38,296 bases of DNA from positions 1 through 38,296 of the forward strand of contig JABSRV010000013.1 in NCBI GenBank assembly GCA_013214905.1, read 5' to 3'. Position numbers and translations under genes: made by a program. Under the pieces are notes generated by a model. The model worked only from the letters and a program-made list of their open reading frames with translations, made no database searches and was not told the origin of the DNA. Below are positions 15,649-24,873 of this stretch, one piece after another; positions within the stretch are counted from its first letter, which is position 1; every line of letters begins with the position of its first letter. The DNA is from Psychrobium sp. GTDB taxonomy: Bacteria > Pseudomonadota > Gammaproteobacteria > Enterobacterales > Psychrobiaceae.

Positions 15649-17436
15649 CTAATCTTTCTTTTCTTTTTTCTCTGGGAAATCTACCCCTAACCACGCTTTA
15701 AAGAAGGATTTTTGCGCCTTAGTCGCGTCCTTCACTGTTTTTACTTGCGGTATTTTGTCCATTTTCTCAGCAAAAGTTAGACTCTTCTCTTCTAAACGAT
15801 CACGTCTAAACAAACTTAAGGTCACTGTTTCACCCGCTTTATATTGCGCTAAACGTGTTTTAAGACTGCTTTGAGTTATCTTAAGACCATTAATCGCGAC
15901 GATTTGATCACCCGTTGTCAGCCCTGCCTGCCATGCGACTGAGTCTTTAACCACGCGTGTAAGTGTTACTAAACCGCCACTATCGCGACTAGAGAAACCT
16001 GTGTCAGCAATGCCTTTACTTTTCTTAGGGTATGAGAAGGTTAATCCTGCATTTTCTAATAACGCGTCAAAATCAATCGATAACGGCGTTTCAACATTTT
16101 GCTGCCACCAGGTGCTGTAATCTTTACCCGTTAATGATTTAGCCAAGTTTTTAACGTCTTGTGCATTAAAAGATTTTGGTAAACGATGTTGCTGATATAA
16201 CGCGTTATGCAGCTCGCTATAACCCGCCTTAAGATTACTGTCTTTAAGCATTTGAAAGTCTAACGCCAACGACGCCATGAAACCTTCCGAATAAATATTT
16301 ACACTGTGGTTATTAGCAAAATCACCGCCTTTAGCAATCCAACTTTCATGGCTAGACTCGTTAACCGATTGCACTTTCCGACCAGGCTTATGGGTGTGAC
16401 CATCGATTCTTTTGGCTAACTGCTCAAAGAACTCTTTTTGCTTCATTAATCCAGCTTGCAACAACAAGTGACTTTGGAAATAGCTTGTTGAGCCTTCCGA
16501 AATCCATAACAGATCAGTGTAATTCTCTTTTTGGTAATCATAAGTCGCCAAGTCACCGGGACGGTAAGCCTTAACATTCCACGTATGCACTAATTCATGT
16601 GCTGCCGTGCCTAAAAAGCTAAGGTATTGCTTACGCGGTGCGAACGTAAAACGATTGCGTTGAATAATCGTTGAGTTTAAATGCTCAGTCGCCCCACGCG
16701 CGCCAGTTGTCGCGTGTACCATAAATACGTATTTGTCGTATGGATAACCCTGCCAAATATTTTGGCTAGTCGACACTAATTTCTTTAAATCTTCAGCCAT
16801 CTTAGGCGCGTCGTAGTTGCCTTCGCCCCAAATAACTAATTGGTAATCTTTACCATCTTCTTTAAAATCAAATACGGTGCTAATGCCCGTCTCAATTGGT
16901 GAGTCAACCAATACATCATAATTGTCAGCTACAAAATGATGAGTGCCTGCACTGTCCATGCCTGAATAACTTTTCCAGCTTTTAGGCACGTTTAACTTCA
17001 CTGATACATCTTCATTACGGCGCGCAGGATCGTACATGAACACACCAGTGGCATCGAGATACGCATGAGTATCATCGATATGGCGCGTACGCAGGCCAAG
17101 TTCGTTTGCGTAAACACTGTAAGATACTGTGATAGCACTCTTATTTGGGTTAATAATCTCCCAACTAGACTTATCTGTATGTTGCCAGCTTAATTTATTT
17201 CCCTTGTCATCAACGGCCTCAAAATCTCTCACGCCGTTGGCCAAGTCTAGTATTTGGTATTTCCCTGTGCGCCACGCAGGCATCATCACCGTTGCGTCAC
17301 CGCTGCCAGCAGGCAATGTCATGGTGATTTCCCCCATGTGGTGTTCAGGCGTAGATAAATCAATTTTATAGTCAACGGTGGCACTTGCGCCAAAACTTGC
17401 TAGCAATAATGCAGCAATACTTAATTTTGTTTTCAT
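15649..17436 (-). CDS. Secreted M61-family metallopeptidase with PDZ domain
   Basis: A 595-residue periplasmic or secreted peptidase of the glycyl-aminopeptidase (M61) family. I start at MKTKLSIAALLLASFGASAT, a clear signal peptide; the track ORF adds 30 AT-rich-encoded residues that mask it. The N-terminal beta domain (25-180) is typical of M61. The zinc motif HELVHTW (His280, Glu281, His284) is followed by the third-ligand segment WISEGSTSYF. A PDZ domain sits near 495-570 (GLVTLTRVVKDSVAWQAGL, GDQIVAINGL) and the tail is very basic/acidic (EKKEKKD). The substrate is unknown. It is divergent from the TPR gene with 95 bp between, and convergent with rdgC. Confidence 0.9.
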   Translation of the reverse strand: MKTKLSIAALLLASFGASATVDYKIDLSTPEHHMGEITMTLPAGSGDATVMMPAWRTGKYQILDLANGVRDFEAVDDKGNKLSWQHTDKSSWEIINPNKSAITVSYSVYANELGLRTRHIDDTHAYLDATGVFMYDPARRNEDVSVKLNVPKSWKSYSGMDSAGTHHFVADNYDVLVDSPIETGISTVFDFKEDGKDYQLVIWGEGNYDAPKMAEDLKKLVSTSQNIWQGYPYDKYVFMVHATTGARGATEHLNSTIIQRNRFTFAPRKQYLSFLGTAAHELVHTWNVKAYRPGDLATYDYQKENYTDLLWISEGSTSYFQSHLLLQAGLMKQKEFFEQLAKRIDGHTHKPGRKVQSVNESSHESWIAKGGDFANNHSVNIYSEGFMASLALDFQMLKDSNLKAGYSELHNALYQQHRLPKSFNAQDVKNLAKSLTGKDYSTWWQQNVETPLSIDFDALLENAGLTFSYPKKSKGIADTGFSSRDSGGLVTLTRVVKDSVAWQAGLTTGDQIVAINGLKITQSSLKTRLAQYKAGETVTLSLFRRDRLEEKSLTFAEKMDKIPQVKTVKDATKAQKSFFKAWLGVDFPEKKEKKD

Positions 17437-17531
17437 TATATGATCTTGTTTTATTGTTAGAATGAGGGTATTTTTGGTTATAATATACCAATTTCTGATA
17501 ATAATAAAAATATAATAAGAAATCATAATTG

Positions 17532-19802
17532 ATGCAAAAATACAGCCTAAAGTTTATCTTATCAATGACTCTTTTCACGCTCATTTATTTGATACCTAAT
17601 GCAGTACAAGCACGAAACTTACTACATGTACCGTTAAGTAAGTTGGCGGCCCAAGTAGCTAAGTTACCGCTCGAAAAGCGTCTGCCATTTATAGAGCAAG
17701 CACTCAAGAATGCTCCCCTGACCAAAGATTTGGCCAAGCACATTACTTTATTGTTGATGAAGGGGAATTATTACTATAAAAAACAAAATAACAAACTCAT
17801 ACAAGTGATATTGGATGACGTATTTGTGTTGCTTAAGGACAAACAACTCCCTTTATTATTAGCGAACACTCATTATTTGCATGCGATGAATAAAAGCATG
17901 TTGCAGCGCCAATATGACGAAGCAACAGCAATATTCAAAACGGCCATTAGCACGCTTCAACAAAATTCGTTTTTAAACGAACAGCAGTTGCCCGCACAAA
18001 AGCTATTATTGGCATCAACCTACAAACTAGCCTCTTTGTTATTATTGTTGCAACAACCAGACAATGCGAAAAGCTATTTAATGGAGGCAAAAATACTTGC
18101 AGCAACACTCAATGATAGCGAATATCAAATAAATGCAGCAATGAAGTTAAGCCAGTATTACGTTGCGACAGATCAATTAGTTAAAGCAGAACAAGAGTTA
18201 ATGGCGACTTACCAGCTAGCACTCGCTCAAAAAAGTAACAGACTTAGCATTGTATTGGTGCAGTTTTCACGCTTTTATCGTAAGAATCAACAATTTGAAT
18301 TAGCGATAGAATATGCATTAAAAGCCGTAGATTTGGCCAGAGAAAGTTATATTGGCATTACTGTTGATTCTCCTTTGCCAGCACGCATTAGACAAGCTGA
18401 CGTCGCATCATCCGTTTATAATAATCTAGCAATTTGTTATGAAGAGTCCGGTGATCTTAATTTAGCCATGGTGCATTATCTCAACATTATTAATTCATTA
18501 AAAATCAATACTAGAAATATATATTATTCACTGGCTCACCATAATCTTGGCCAGCTCTATAAAAAACAGCAAAATCTCGCTAAGGCTTTGTATTACTTTA
18601 AAATTTCTGGTGAACATTTCAAGGAAATTGGCCACCAATTTTATTTATTATCCAATAATTTAAGTTTAGCTGACGTTTATATGCAGCAAAAGAATTACCA
18701 ACAAGCCATTGTTATTGCAGAAAAAGCATTGATTATTGCCAAAGAACGTAAGGCGTTAGCCCTGCAGAAAACCGCACACCAGTATTTAAGTGAAAGCTAC
18801 CTTCAAACACAGCAATATCAGCAAGCCAGTATCCATTATGCTGCGTTATTGATCATAACAGTGCGCCAGCAGGCTCGATTAGAAGAGAAAATAGTCGCGT
18901 TGAAAAATAAACCGCAGCCGCAAAGCATCAACCTGCAGCAACAAATAGCGCAACTCAATGATGAGCTGGCGCAGAGTCAAAAAGACAATGAAAAGGCAAT
19001 CACCGTGCTTAGTTTATTAAAACTTGTCATTGTATTACTTGGCATTACTTTCCTTATCTTTGCGCTACGGCTTAAGCTAACGAAAAAACCTGAAAATATG
19101 GTTAACCATGTCCAGCGATCGCTAACGCGTTATAATATATCCTTCATTGCTAATACCGCACATTTCCTTCAAATTTTTCAAGAGAACTACGCCAGTCGGC
19201 AATATTTGATGACGTTAGAAGTCATGAAAATTGATGCGTTATTTAAATACATGAATTATGAACAAGCGAGCCAATTGATCGAGCAATGGTTTATCGAATT
19301 ATCAAATGTCATTAAGCAAGACATTTATTTACTCAATAGTTCAACCATCATTTTCGCGGCGAGCATACAAGACAGCGCTCAGCAAAATACCCAGCAAGAC
19401 ACCTCACATAACATTGGCCAATTCTTATCGTCAGTGCTGCAAAACATAAATGAGGCGATGCCAATTCAGCTGCAAGAGCTTAACGATGAATCTTTATTTA
19501 TTACCACAATTGGCTGCACCACTATTGATAAGGGGCACGCTGAGAATAGACTCATTGATATCACTAATTATTTAAATTTAAGCCTGACCGCGTTAAATGG
19601 GGTACAAACCATTAGCCACCAACAAAGTAATAAAAATTGGTTGTGCATCAGTCCTAAAACACCGAACATTGATATCATGTCACCAGACCGTAGCCGTTGG
19701 CTCTATGCCATTGAAAATAATTTAATGACGATGCACTGCGGCCATGATTTGACAAATGAACATACCATTGATTGGCAAACTACGTTCTACCAGATACAGT
19801 AG
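17532..19802 (+). CDS. TPR membrane protein with degenerate GGDEF-like C-terminal domain
   Basis: 756 residues. The N-terminal hydrophobic stretch (KFILSMTLFTLIYLIPNAVQA) is a signal peptide, so the TPR part faces the periplasm. TPR-like helix pairs run from about 60 to 440 (for example VYNNLAICYEESGDLNLAMVHYLNIIN and SLAHHNLGQLYKKQQNLAKALYYFKIS). A coiled coil (about 455-485) leads to one TM helix (about 488-512, LLKLVIVLLGITFLIFAL). The cytoplasmic ~230 residues look like a worn GGDEF domain: MTLEVMKIDALFKYMNYEQASQLIEQW resembles its first half, but LNSSTIIFAAS stands where GGDEF should be. It would therefore not make c-di-GMP; this assignment is inference. I use ATG 17532; the track uses a TTG one codon earlier. 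ppnN follows after 31 bp. Confidence 0.75.
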   Translation: MQKYSLKFILSMTLFTLIYLIPNAVQARNLLHVPLSKLAAQVAKLPLEKRLPFIEQALKNAPLTKDLAKHITLLLMKGNYYYKKQNNKLIQVILDDVFVLLKDKQLPLLLANTHYLHAMNKSMLQRQYDEATAIFKTAISTLQQNSFLNEQQLPAQKLLLASTYKLASLLLLLQQPDNAKSYLMEAKILAATLNDSEYQINAAMKLSQYYVATDQLVKAEQELMATYQLALAQKSNRLSIVLVQFSRFYRKNQQFELAIEYALKAVDLARESYIGITVDSPLPARIRQADVASSVYNNLAICYEESGDLNLAMVHYLNIINSLKINTRNIYYSLAHHNLGQLYKKQQNLAKALYYFKISGEHFKEIGHQFYLLSNNLSLADVYMQQKNYQQAIVIAEKALIIAKERKALALQKTAHQYLSESYLQTQQYQQASIHYAALLIITVRQQARLEEKIVALKNKPQPQSINLQQQIAQLNDELAQSQKDNEKAITVLSLLKLVIVLLGITFLIFALRLKLTKKPENMVNHVQRSLTRYNISFIANTAHFLQIFQENYASRQYLMTLEVMKIDALFKYMNYEQASQLIEQWFIELSNVIKQDIYLLNSSTIIFAASIQDSAQQNTQQDTSHNIGQFLSSVLQNINEAMPIQLQELNDESLFITTIGCTTIDKGHAENRLIDITNYLNLSLTALNGVQTISHQQSNKNWLCISPKTPNIDIMSPDRSRWLYAIENNLMTMHCGHDLTNEHTIDWQTTFYQIQ

Positions 19803-19823
19803 ATCACTAACGATTATCGATGC

Positions 19824-19829
19824 AGGAGG
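19824..19829 (+). promoter_or_regulatory. Ribosome binding site fixing the ppnN start
   Basis: A perfect AGGAGG lies 4 bp before the ATG at 19834. It decides against the track start at 19756, which would overlap the TPR gene and add 26 unrelated residues. Confidence 0.9.
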
Positions 19830-19833
19830 CAAT

Positions 19834-21072
19834 ATGATTATAAAAATTAGCCCACGAGGCAGCCTAGAGCAACTATCACAGATAGAAACGGCCAAGCTCA
19901 AGAATGACGTAAACTCAACGCATTATCAGTTATTTAGAAAGTGCGCATTGGCGGTATTATGCTCAGGTATTAAAACCGATGATGCAGATACCATCATGCA
20001 GCAATATCACGACTTTGATATTAACGTGATTATTCGTGAACGCGGTGTGCAATTAGAGTTAATTAACCCGCCGCAGCAGGCCTTTGTTGATAATGAAATA
20101 ATCATTGGTTTACAGGAGCATCTATTTTCGACGCTGCGTGACATTGTTTATTTGAGTGATCACTATCATATCGAAAACGATGCCTCTCAATCACCGAGCG
20201 AGGTGATCACCAACCGTGTTTTTCGCGGTTTAAGAAACGCCAAGCTGATTGGTCAAGCGATAGTTCCCAATATAGTGGTATGTTGGGGCGGACATTCAAT
20301 TAACGACATTGAATTTGCCTATACACGTGATGTCGGCTATGAATTAGGTTTGCGTCACCTCAACATTTGCACGGGTTGCGGCCCAGGTGCAATGGAAGGC
20401 CCGATGAAAGGTGCCACCATTGGCCATGCCAAGCAAAGAGTAGAAAATCGTCGCTATATCGGTCTGACAGAGCCGTCTATTATTGCGGCCGAACCCCCGA
20501 ATCAAATCGTTAACGAATTGGTGATTTTGCCCGACATTGAAAAACGCCTAGAAGCCTTCATTCGAGTCGGTCACGGTATTGTGATCTTTCCTGGCGGCGC
20601 GGGCACTGCAGAAGAATTATTATACCTGTTGGGTATTTTGCTAGATCCAGCCAATAAAAATTATCCGTTCCCGTTGGTATTAACTGGCCCTAAAGAAAGC
20701 AAAGCTTACTTTGAACAAATAGATTTATTTATTGGCCAAACATTAGGCGCGCAAGCACAAGCGCTTTACACCATAGTGATCGACGACAGCCAACTCGTGG
20801 GCCAGTTATTAAAGCAAGGGATGAGTGATGTACGCCAATACCGGAAAACTCGCGAAGACTCTTACCGTTTTAATTGGAGTTTAAACATTCCGCTCGTTTT
20901 TCAAACGCCTTTCGATCCTAGTCATCAAAATATGAGTCGTTTGAACCTCAGTTATGATCAAAGCACTCAATCGTTAGCCGCCAACCTGCGTTGTGCCTTT
21001 CAGGCATTGTCGCCGGCAATGTTAAACACGAGAGCATTTTGGCGATTAAGCGACAGGGATTGTTTTAATTAA
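19834..21072 (+). CDS. ppnN: Nucleotide 5'-monophosphate nucleosidase PpnN, C-terminus lost by frameshift
   Basis: A LOG-family enzyme that splits purine and pyrimidine nucleoside monophosphates into base and ribose 5-phosphate; the E. coli enzyme is controlled by (p)ppGpp. From ATG 19834 it begins [16 protein letters not shown] like the family. The core has [39 protein letters not shown] and the LOG motif [16 protein letters not shown]. Good similarity ends at LRCAF near 21000. The last ~22 residues ([12 protein letters not shown]..) are out of frame, and the protein stops at 412 residues against ~454 usual. The missing tail is recognisable in another frame (next entry). All catalytic-domain motifs are intact, so activity is possible but regulation or oligomerisation may be altered. 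Confidence 0.9.
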   Translation: MIIKISPRGSLEQLSQIETAKLKNDVNSTHYQLFRKCALAVLCSGIKTDDADTIMQQYHDFDINVIIRERGVQLELINPPQQAFVDNEIIIGLQEHLFSTLRDIVYLSDHYHIENDASQSPSEVITNRVFRGLRNAKLIGQAIVPNIVVCWGGHSINDIEFAYTRDVGYELGLRHLNICTGCGPGAMEGPMKGATIGHAKQRVENRRYIGLTEPSIIAAEPPNQIVNELVILPDIEKRLEAFIRVGHGIVIFPGGAGTAEELLYLLGILLDPANKNYPFPLVLTGPKESKAYFEQIDLFIGQTLGAQAQALYTIVIDDSQLVGQLLKQGMSDVRQYRKTREDSYRFNWSLNIPLVFQTPFDPSHQNMSRLNLSYDQSTQSLAANLRCAFQALSPAMLNTRAFWRLSDRDCFN

Positions 21073-21188
21073 GTGGCGATCAGGCACTCATGGAAAAAAT
21101 GGATACTTTGCTAAGTAGTTTTGTCGAGCAATGCCGCATGAAACTGCCGGGCAGTAAATACATTCCCTGTTATCAAATTAAGAAATAA
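21003..21188 (+). pseudogene. ppnN: Out-of-frame remnant of the ppnN C-terminus
   Basis: Read from GGC at 21003, the shifted frame gives [21 protein letters not shown], a TAA stop at 21066-21068, then [15 protein letters not shown] and [17 protein letters not shown], ending in TAA at 21186-21188. This matches the end of E. coli PpnN (GIVAGNVK..., MRRMDDLL, RMKLPGSAYIPCYE). One base has been lost near 21002, and one codon, probably Lys, has become TAA. With both repaired the protein would have ~451 residues. The old stop overlaps the xni ATG as TAATG. Confidence 0.88.
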
Positions 21189-21988
21189 TGAAACATAAAC
21201 AACCTATGATCCACCTTGTCATCATTGATGCGTTAAATCTTATTCGACGTATTGATGGTGCCTTACGCGGCTTTTCAAGCGATGCCTCGCTAGACAGCGA
21301 GCAATTAATCAATTTGACTTTACAGGCTTTAAAAAAGTTAATCAGGGGCCATCAACCAACGCATATTGTGGCGATATTCGATGGCGATGGCAATAATTGG
21401 CGTAAAGCGTTATACCCGCAATACAAACATGATCGTAAGCCCATGGCAGAGGATTTGGCTCTTTTGCTGCCTAAAATTATTGAGCAATGGCAAGATATCG
21501 GTGTTGCGTCCTATCAACCGCCACACGATGAAGCCGACGATATTATAGCGACCCTTAGCACTAAAATAGCGCAGCGAGGTGCTAAGTGCACCGTTATTTC
21601 AACCGATTTAGGCTTTTTGCAGCTATTGTCGCAGCAAACAAAGGTCTGGGATCATTTCGCTAGCCAATGGCAAGATGAGCAATTAGTACAGAAAAAATTC
21701 AATGTTAGTTCACGCCAGCTTCTTGATTACTGGGCCATCGTTGGTCAAAGTGGTAACAAAATACCTGGGGTAGCTGGCATGGGCCCCAAGGCTGCACTTA
21801 CACTGCTCACCCAATTTGGTACACTTAAAGACGCGTTTTCGGCGCAGACAGACGAAAAAAACAAACTGTTAAGCAAACTGCATAACAATAAACAGCCAGC
21901 GCAATTAAGCTATCAACTAGTTCGATTGAAAAAAGACATCGCGCTTGGGGTTAATTTACATGACTTTATTTATCGACAGCCTCATTAG
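21188..21988 (+). CDS. xni: Flap endonuclease Xni (ExoIX-like)
   Basis: A 266-residue relative of the 5'-nuclease domain of DNA polymerase I. It contains LVIIDALNLIRRIDGAL, IVAIFDGDGNNWRK with YKHDRKPM, the acidic pair region DEADDIIATL, VISTDLGFLQLLS, and the helix-hairpin-helix GVAGMGPKAALTLLTQFG with KIPG. E. coli Xni (~251 residues) is a structure-specific 5' flap endonuclease. The start at 21188 overlaps the ancestral ppnN stop (TAATG); an alternative is ATG 21206, which is closer to the E. coli N-terminus. Because ppnN now stops 116 bp earlier, translational coupling to ppnN is probably weakened. It is followed after 14 bp by the HD-GYP-like gene. Confidence 0.9.
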   Translation: MKHKQPMIHLVIIDALNLIRRIDGALRGFSSDASLDSEQLINLTLQALKKLIRGHQPTHIVAIFDGDGNNWRKALYPQYKHDRKPMAEDLALLLPKIIEQWQDIGVASYQPPHDEADDIIATLSTKIAQRGAKCTVISTDLGFLQLLSQQTKVWDHFASQWQDEQLVQKKFNVSSRQLLDYWAIVGQSGNKIPGVAGMGPKAALTLLTQFGTLKDAFSAQTDEKNKLLSKLHNNKQPAQLSYQLVRLKKDIALGVNLHDFIYRQPH

Positions 21989-22002
21989 GATTTATTGTTA
22001 GC

Positions 22003-23811
22003 ATGACTACTAAGCAAAGCGATTCATTGCTGCCATTAATCTTCGAGCAACGCCAACAACTAGACGATGCGTTTAGTATCGCCTGCGTTAAAATATCGGT
22101 GTCCAACGCCCATAAACTAAAAGTGCAAATATTAGTATTATTTGACTGGTTATGGCATTTGTCCCCCGCAAGTTTAGATACAGTGATAGCAATGTCGTTG
22201 TATCAACCCAATGATATTTCTAGTCTAGCCAATCAAGCGTTTTGCCGCGGGGCCATCGCGGCAAAGCTTTCACAACAACAGCTTTATCACGCCACCAGTG
22301 CCCGCAGCTTAATTAGTGGCGCGATTGTCATGGATATTAGCCTAGGGTTAAATTCAAATCCGTTGGCGCAGCACATATTCAAGCGTCAGCCTTTAACCAA
22401 AGAGCAACTGTACTTTTATCGCCAGCATCCATTACATTCAGCCAACTATTTACACAAGTTAAATGTGGTTGATCACAACGCCGTGCTGGGTATTATTGAG
22501 CATCAAGAATTACTTGATGGCAGTGGATTCCCTAAAAAACTTCGGCAGCAATCAATTTCTCCTTTGGGAAAGATCCTAGCTGTGATTAGCAAGTATGTTG
22601 AGCTAACAGCGACTAGAGCTAATCGACCTGCTTTTAGTACGCATCAAGCGCTAAGTTATTTAGCACAACGTCAGTCGTTATATTGCGCATTAATTTTGCG
22701 ACAATTAGTCACAGCAGTTGATAAAGCACTGCCCGGCATGGTTACTAAAATAGACAAACAAAAGTGGGGATTTATTCAAGCCGTCGAGCCTGACACACAA
22801 CGATTATCGCTATTGCTTTACCATGAGGATAATGGTTGCCTAACAATGGCATCGCAAGCAAAGACAGTGGCTATTGCAGACGTTGAGCACTGGCAATGTG
22901 CCGCTAATATATTTTCACAGCAAAAGCTTAGCGCCTTGCTAAAAGAGCAACAGATTGTGCAAAGAGAGGACTGTAGTGAGTCCAATAGTCGCCTTAAGCC
23001 ACCCCCTACGCTGACAATATTATTAAAGGAGCTAACACTAACCGCGCCAGATAAAGATAAGATAAAGCGCATGTTAGTCACTCTGCCTATACTGGAAAAA
23101 ACACTGATAGTGTGTTTATCGTCTTTATACCCACATAGCCAATTTAACGATAGTTTCCACGCGATTAAAATGATCGGTAATCAACAGATAGGACCTTTAC
23201 TCAGTTTATTAGCGCTGCAATCTCAACTTGAACAATACTATTTCCCCGCTCGTTTTGAGTTAAATCAAAGGGTGAAATGTATTGTAAATATTAGTCGGCA
23301 TATATCTCAACATACTCACGAAATATTACCCAATCAGTTAGCGATGTTTAGCCTGCTAAATTTAGCCCCACTGTACTTTGAAGGCGCTATCCATCAAGGG
23401 CATAAGCACAAGACTAACAGTGAAGACAATAAGAGTAATGAGGGCATAGCACCCATGCACCACGCTTATAGTCTGTTTGGCTTAGCGAGCAATGCCAAGC
23501 AACAAAAAATTAGTTTGGCGCTGGCACAACGCTGGCAAAATCAAAATTCAACACTAAGTTCAATGGCACTTTTGCATAATGAAAATATTGAACACCAACG
23601 TGATGAGCAGCAAATGGTGGCGGCATATCAGCTTGCGGTGCTCATTTGTCATCACGTATTTGATCAAACAGAATTAGATGATGCAAGGCTAAAAATTAAA
23701 TTGCAGCAAATTCTGCGTTGCTTAAAAATGAGCAATACGCATCTTGAACATCTACTGCAATTGGCTATGTCAGATCAGCCTATGTGTGAATTAACGAGAA
23801 GACGACGGTAA
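22003..23811 (+). CDS. HD-GYP-like protein with degenerate catalytic site
   Basis: 602 residues, soluble. Residues ~90-260 follow the HD-GYP order: PLTKEQLYFYRQHPLHSANYL, then IIEHQELLDGSGFPKKL, then GKILAVISKYVELTATRANRPAF. However, the first HD is MD (Met110-Asp111), HHExxDGSGYP has become EHQELLDGSGFP (Glu166, His167), and the later Asp-x-Phe-Asp-Ala segment is SKYVELT. Several metal ligands are therefore gone and c-di-GMP phosphodiesterase activity is unlikely. The C-terminal ~300 residues are helical and unrecognised. It probably belongs to a transcript with ppnN and xni. Its last 21 bp overlap the convergent rlmM 3' end. Confidence 0.75.
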   Translation: MTTKQSDSLLPLIFEQRQQLDDAFSIACVKISVSNAHKLKVQILVLFDWLWHLSPASLDTVIAMSLYQPNDISSLANQAFCRGAIAAKLSQQQLYHATSARSLISGAIVMDISLGLNSNPLAQHIFKRQPLTKEQLYFYRQHPLHSANYLHKLNVVDHNAVLGIIEHQELLDGSGFPKKLRQQSISPLGKILAVISKYVELTATRANRPAFSTHQALSYLAQRQSLYCALILRQLVTAVDKALPGMVTKIDKQKWGFIQAVEPDTQRLSLLLYHEDNGCLTMASQAKTVAIADVEHWQCAANIFSQQKLSALLKEQQIVQREDCSESNSRLKPPPTLTILLKELTLTAPDKDKIKRMLVTLPILEKTLIVCLSSLYPHSQFNDSFHAIKMIGNQQIGPLLSLLALQSQLEQYYFPARFELNQRVKCIVNISRHISQHTHEILPNQLAMFSLLNLAPLYFEGAIHQGHKHKTNSEDNKSNEGIAPMHHAYSLFGLASNAKQQKISLALAQRWQNQNSTLSSMALLHNENIEHQRDEQQMVAAYQLAVLICHHVFDQTELDDARLKIKLQQILRCLKMSNTHLEHLLQLAMSDQPMCELTRRRR

Positions 23812-24870
23812 AATTTGAATCGCCACGGTCACTTCTTCACGATCGTGGTACAAATGTTTACATTGTAATTCATAACGCATACCGGCTTTTCTTAGCCGTG
23901 CTTGGATATGTTCTAAGCACTTTTGCACTTCGAGGTGACGTTTTTTCATCGGTAATTTCAGGTTAAAGATGGTTGCACGACACCATTGATTGACTAACCA
24001 ATCGCCCATTAAGTCTGCCACCTTCATTGGTTTTTCAACCATGTCACAAATCATCCAATCCACTGTTCGTTCGGGTTGATATTTAAAACCATCAGCCATC
24101 AAGTGGGTCACTTGTCCAGTATCCATTAACGATTGTGCCATAGGCCCATTGTCGACAGCTTTAACAAACAAACCTCGACGGACCAACTGATAAGTCCAGC
24201 CGCCTGGACACGCGCCTAAATCAACCGCTTTCATGCCTGAGTGCATGCGTTTTTCAATGATGCCTTTAGGTAAGAACAACAAAATAGCTTCTTCAAGTTT
24301 CAGCGTAGAGCGACTTGGTGCGTCACTTGGAAATTTAAGACGTGCAATGCCCATAAAGAAAGGTGAATTATTTTTAGGGTACGAATAACCAATAAATCCT
24401 TGACTAGAGTCAAGCAGCATTAAATGCAACACTGGTTTCTTATTGTGTTCTTTAGCCGTTAATACTTCTTGTTTACGTAGCGCAGCGCGAAGCGGCACAG
24501 TAAACTTTCGACAAAAACCCAACAACTCTTTCGCTTCGTTCGTATCAGGTGTCTCCACGCGAATATCACCACATAATGGCAAATGTTCGGTGGCCGCTAA
24601 CACAGCTGAGATTCGATCTTCACTTGGCAAGTCAGTTAGTTTATCAACCACAACGATCATTTGTCGTGCAAAAACCAACTGATTAAACGAAATGTGGTTC
24701 GCTAACTTATCAGCTTCCGCTAAGTCGGTGGTGACATATAACACATAGCCAGAATTATCACTTACTACGCAATAACCGTAAACTTCCTGCTCAGTCGCCA
24801 ACTGCTGAATTTCACCGGCACATTCTTTTTCAAAGCCGCGACGGCAATATAACAACAACCCATTATTCAT
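23791..24870 (-). CDS. rlmM: 23S rRNA (cytidine-2498-2'-O)-methyltransferase RlmM
   Basis: A 359-residue SAM-dependent rRNA methyltransferase. It begins MNNGLLLYCRRGFEKECAGEI, as E. coli RlmM does. The N-terminal THUMP-like half is followed by a Rossmann fold with AVDLGACPGGWTYQLVRRGL (SAM loop), VDNGPMAQSLMDTGQVTHLMADGF, and WMICDMVEKPMKVADLMGDWL with the catalytic region. It ends with the conserved RLRKAGMRYELQCKHLYHDREEVTV. Length matches the family. It is the last gene of gcvA-DUF423-rlmM, starting 3 bp after the DUF423 stop, an order shared with E. coli. Confidence 0.95.
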   Translation of the reverse strand: MNNGLLLYCRRGFEKECAGEIQQLATEQEVYGYCVVSDNSGYVLYVTTDLAEADKLANHISFNQLVFARQMIVVVDKLTDLPSEDRISAVLAATEHLPLCGDIRVETPDTNEAKELLGFCRKFTVPLRAALRKQEVLTAKEHNKKPVLHLMLLDSSQGFIGYSYPKNNSPFFMGIARLKFPSDAPSRSTLKLEEAILLFLPKGIIEKRMHSGMKAVDLGACPGGWTYQLVRRGLFVKAVDNGPMAQSLMDTGQVTHLMADGFKYQPERTVDWMICDMVEKPMKVADLMGDWLVNQWCRATIFNLKLPMKKRHLEVQKCLEHIQARLRKAGMRYELQCKHLYHDREEVTVAIQILPSSSR

Positions 24871-24873
24871 AAT

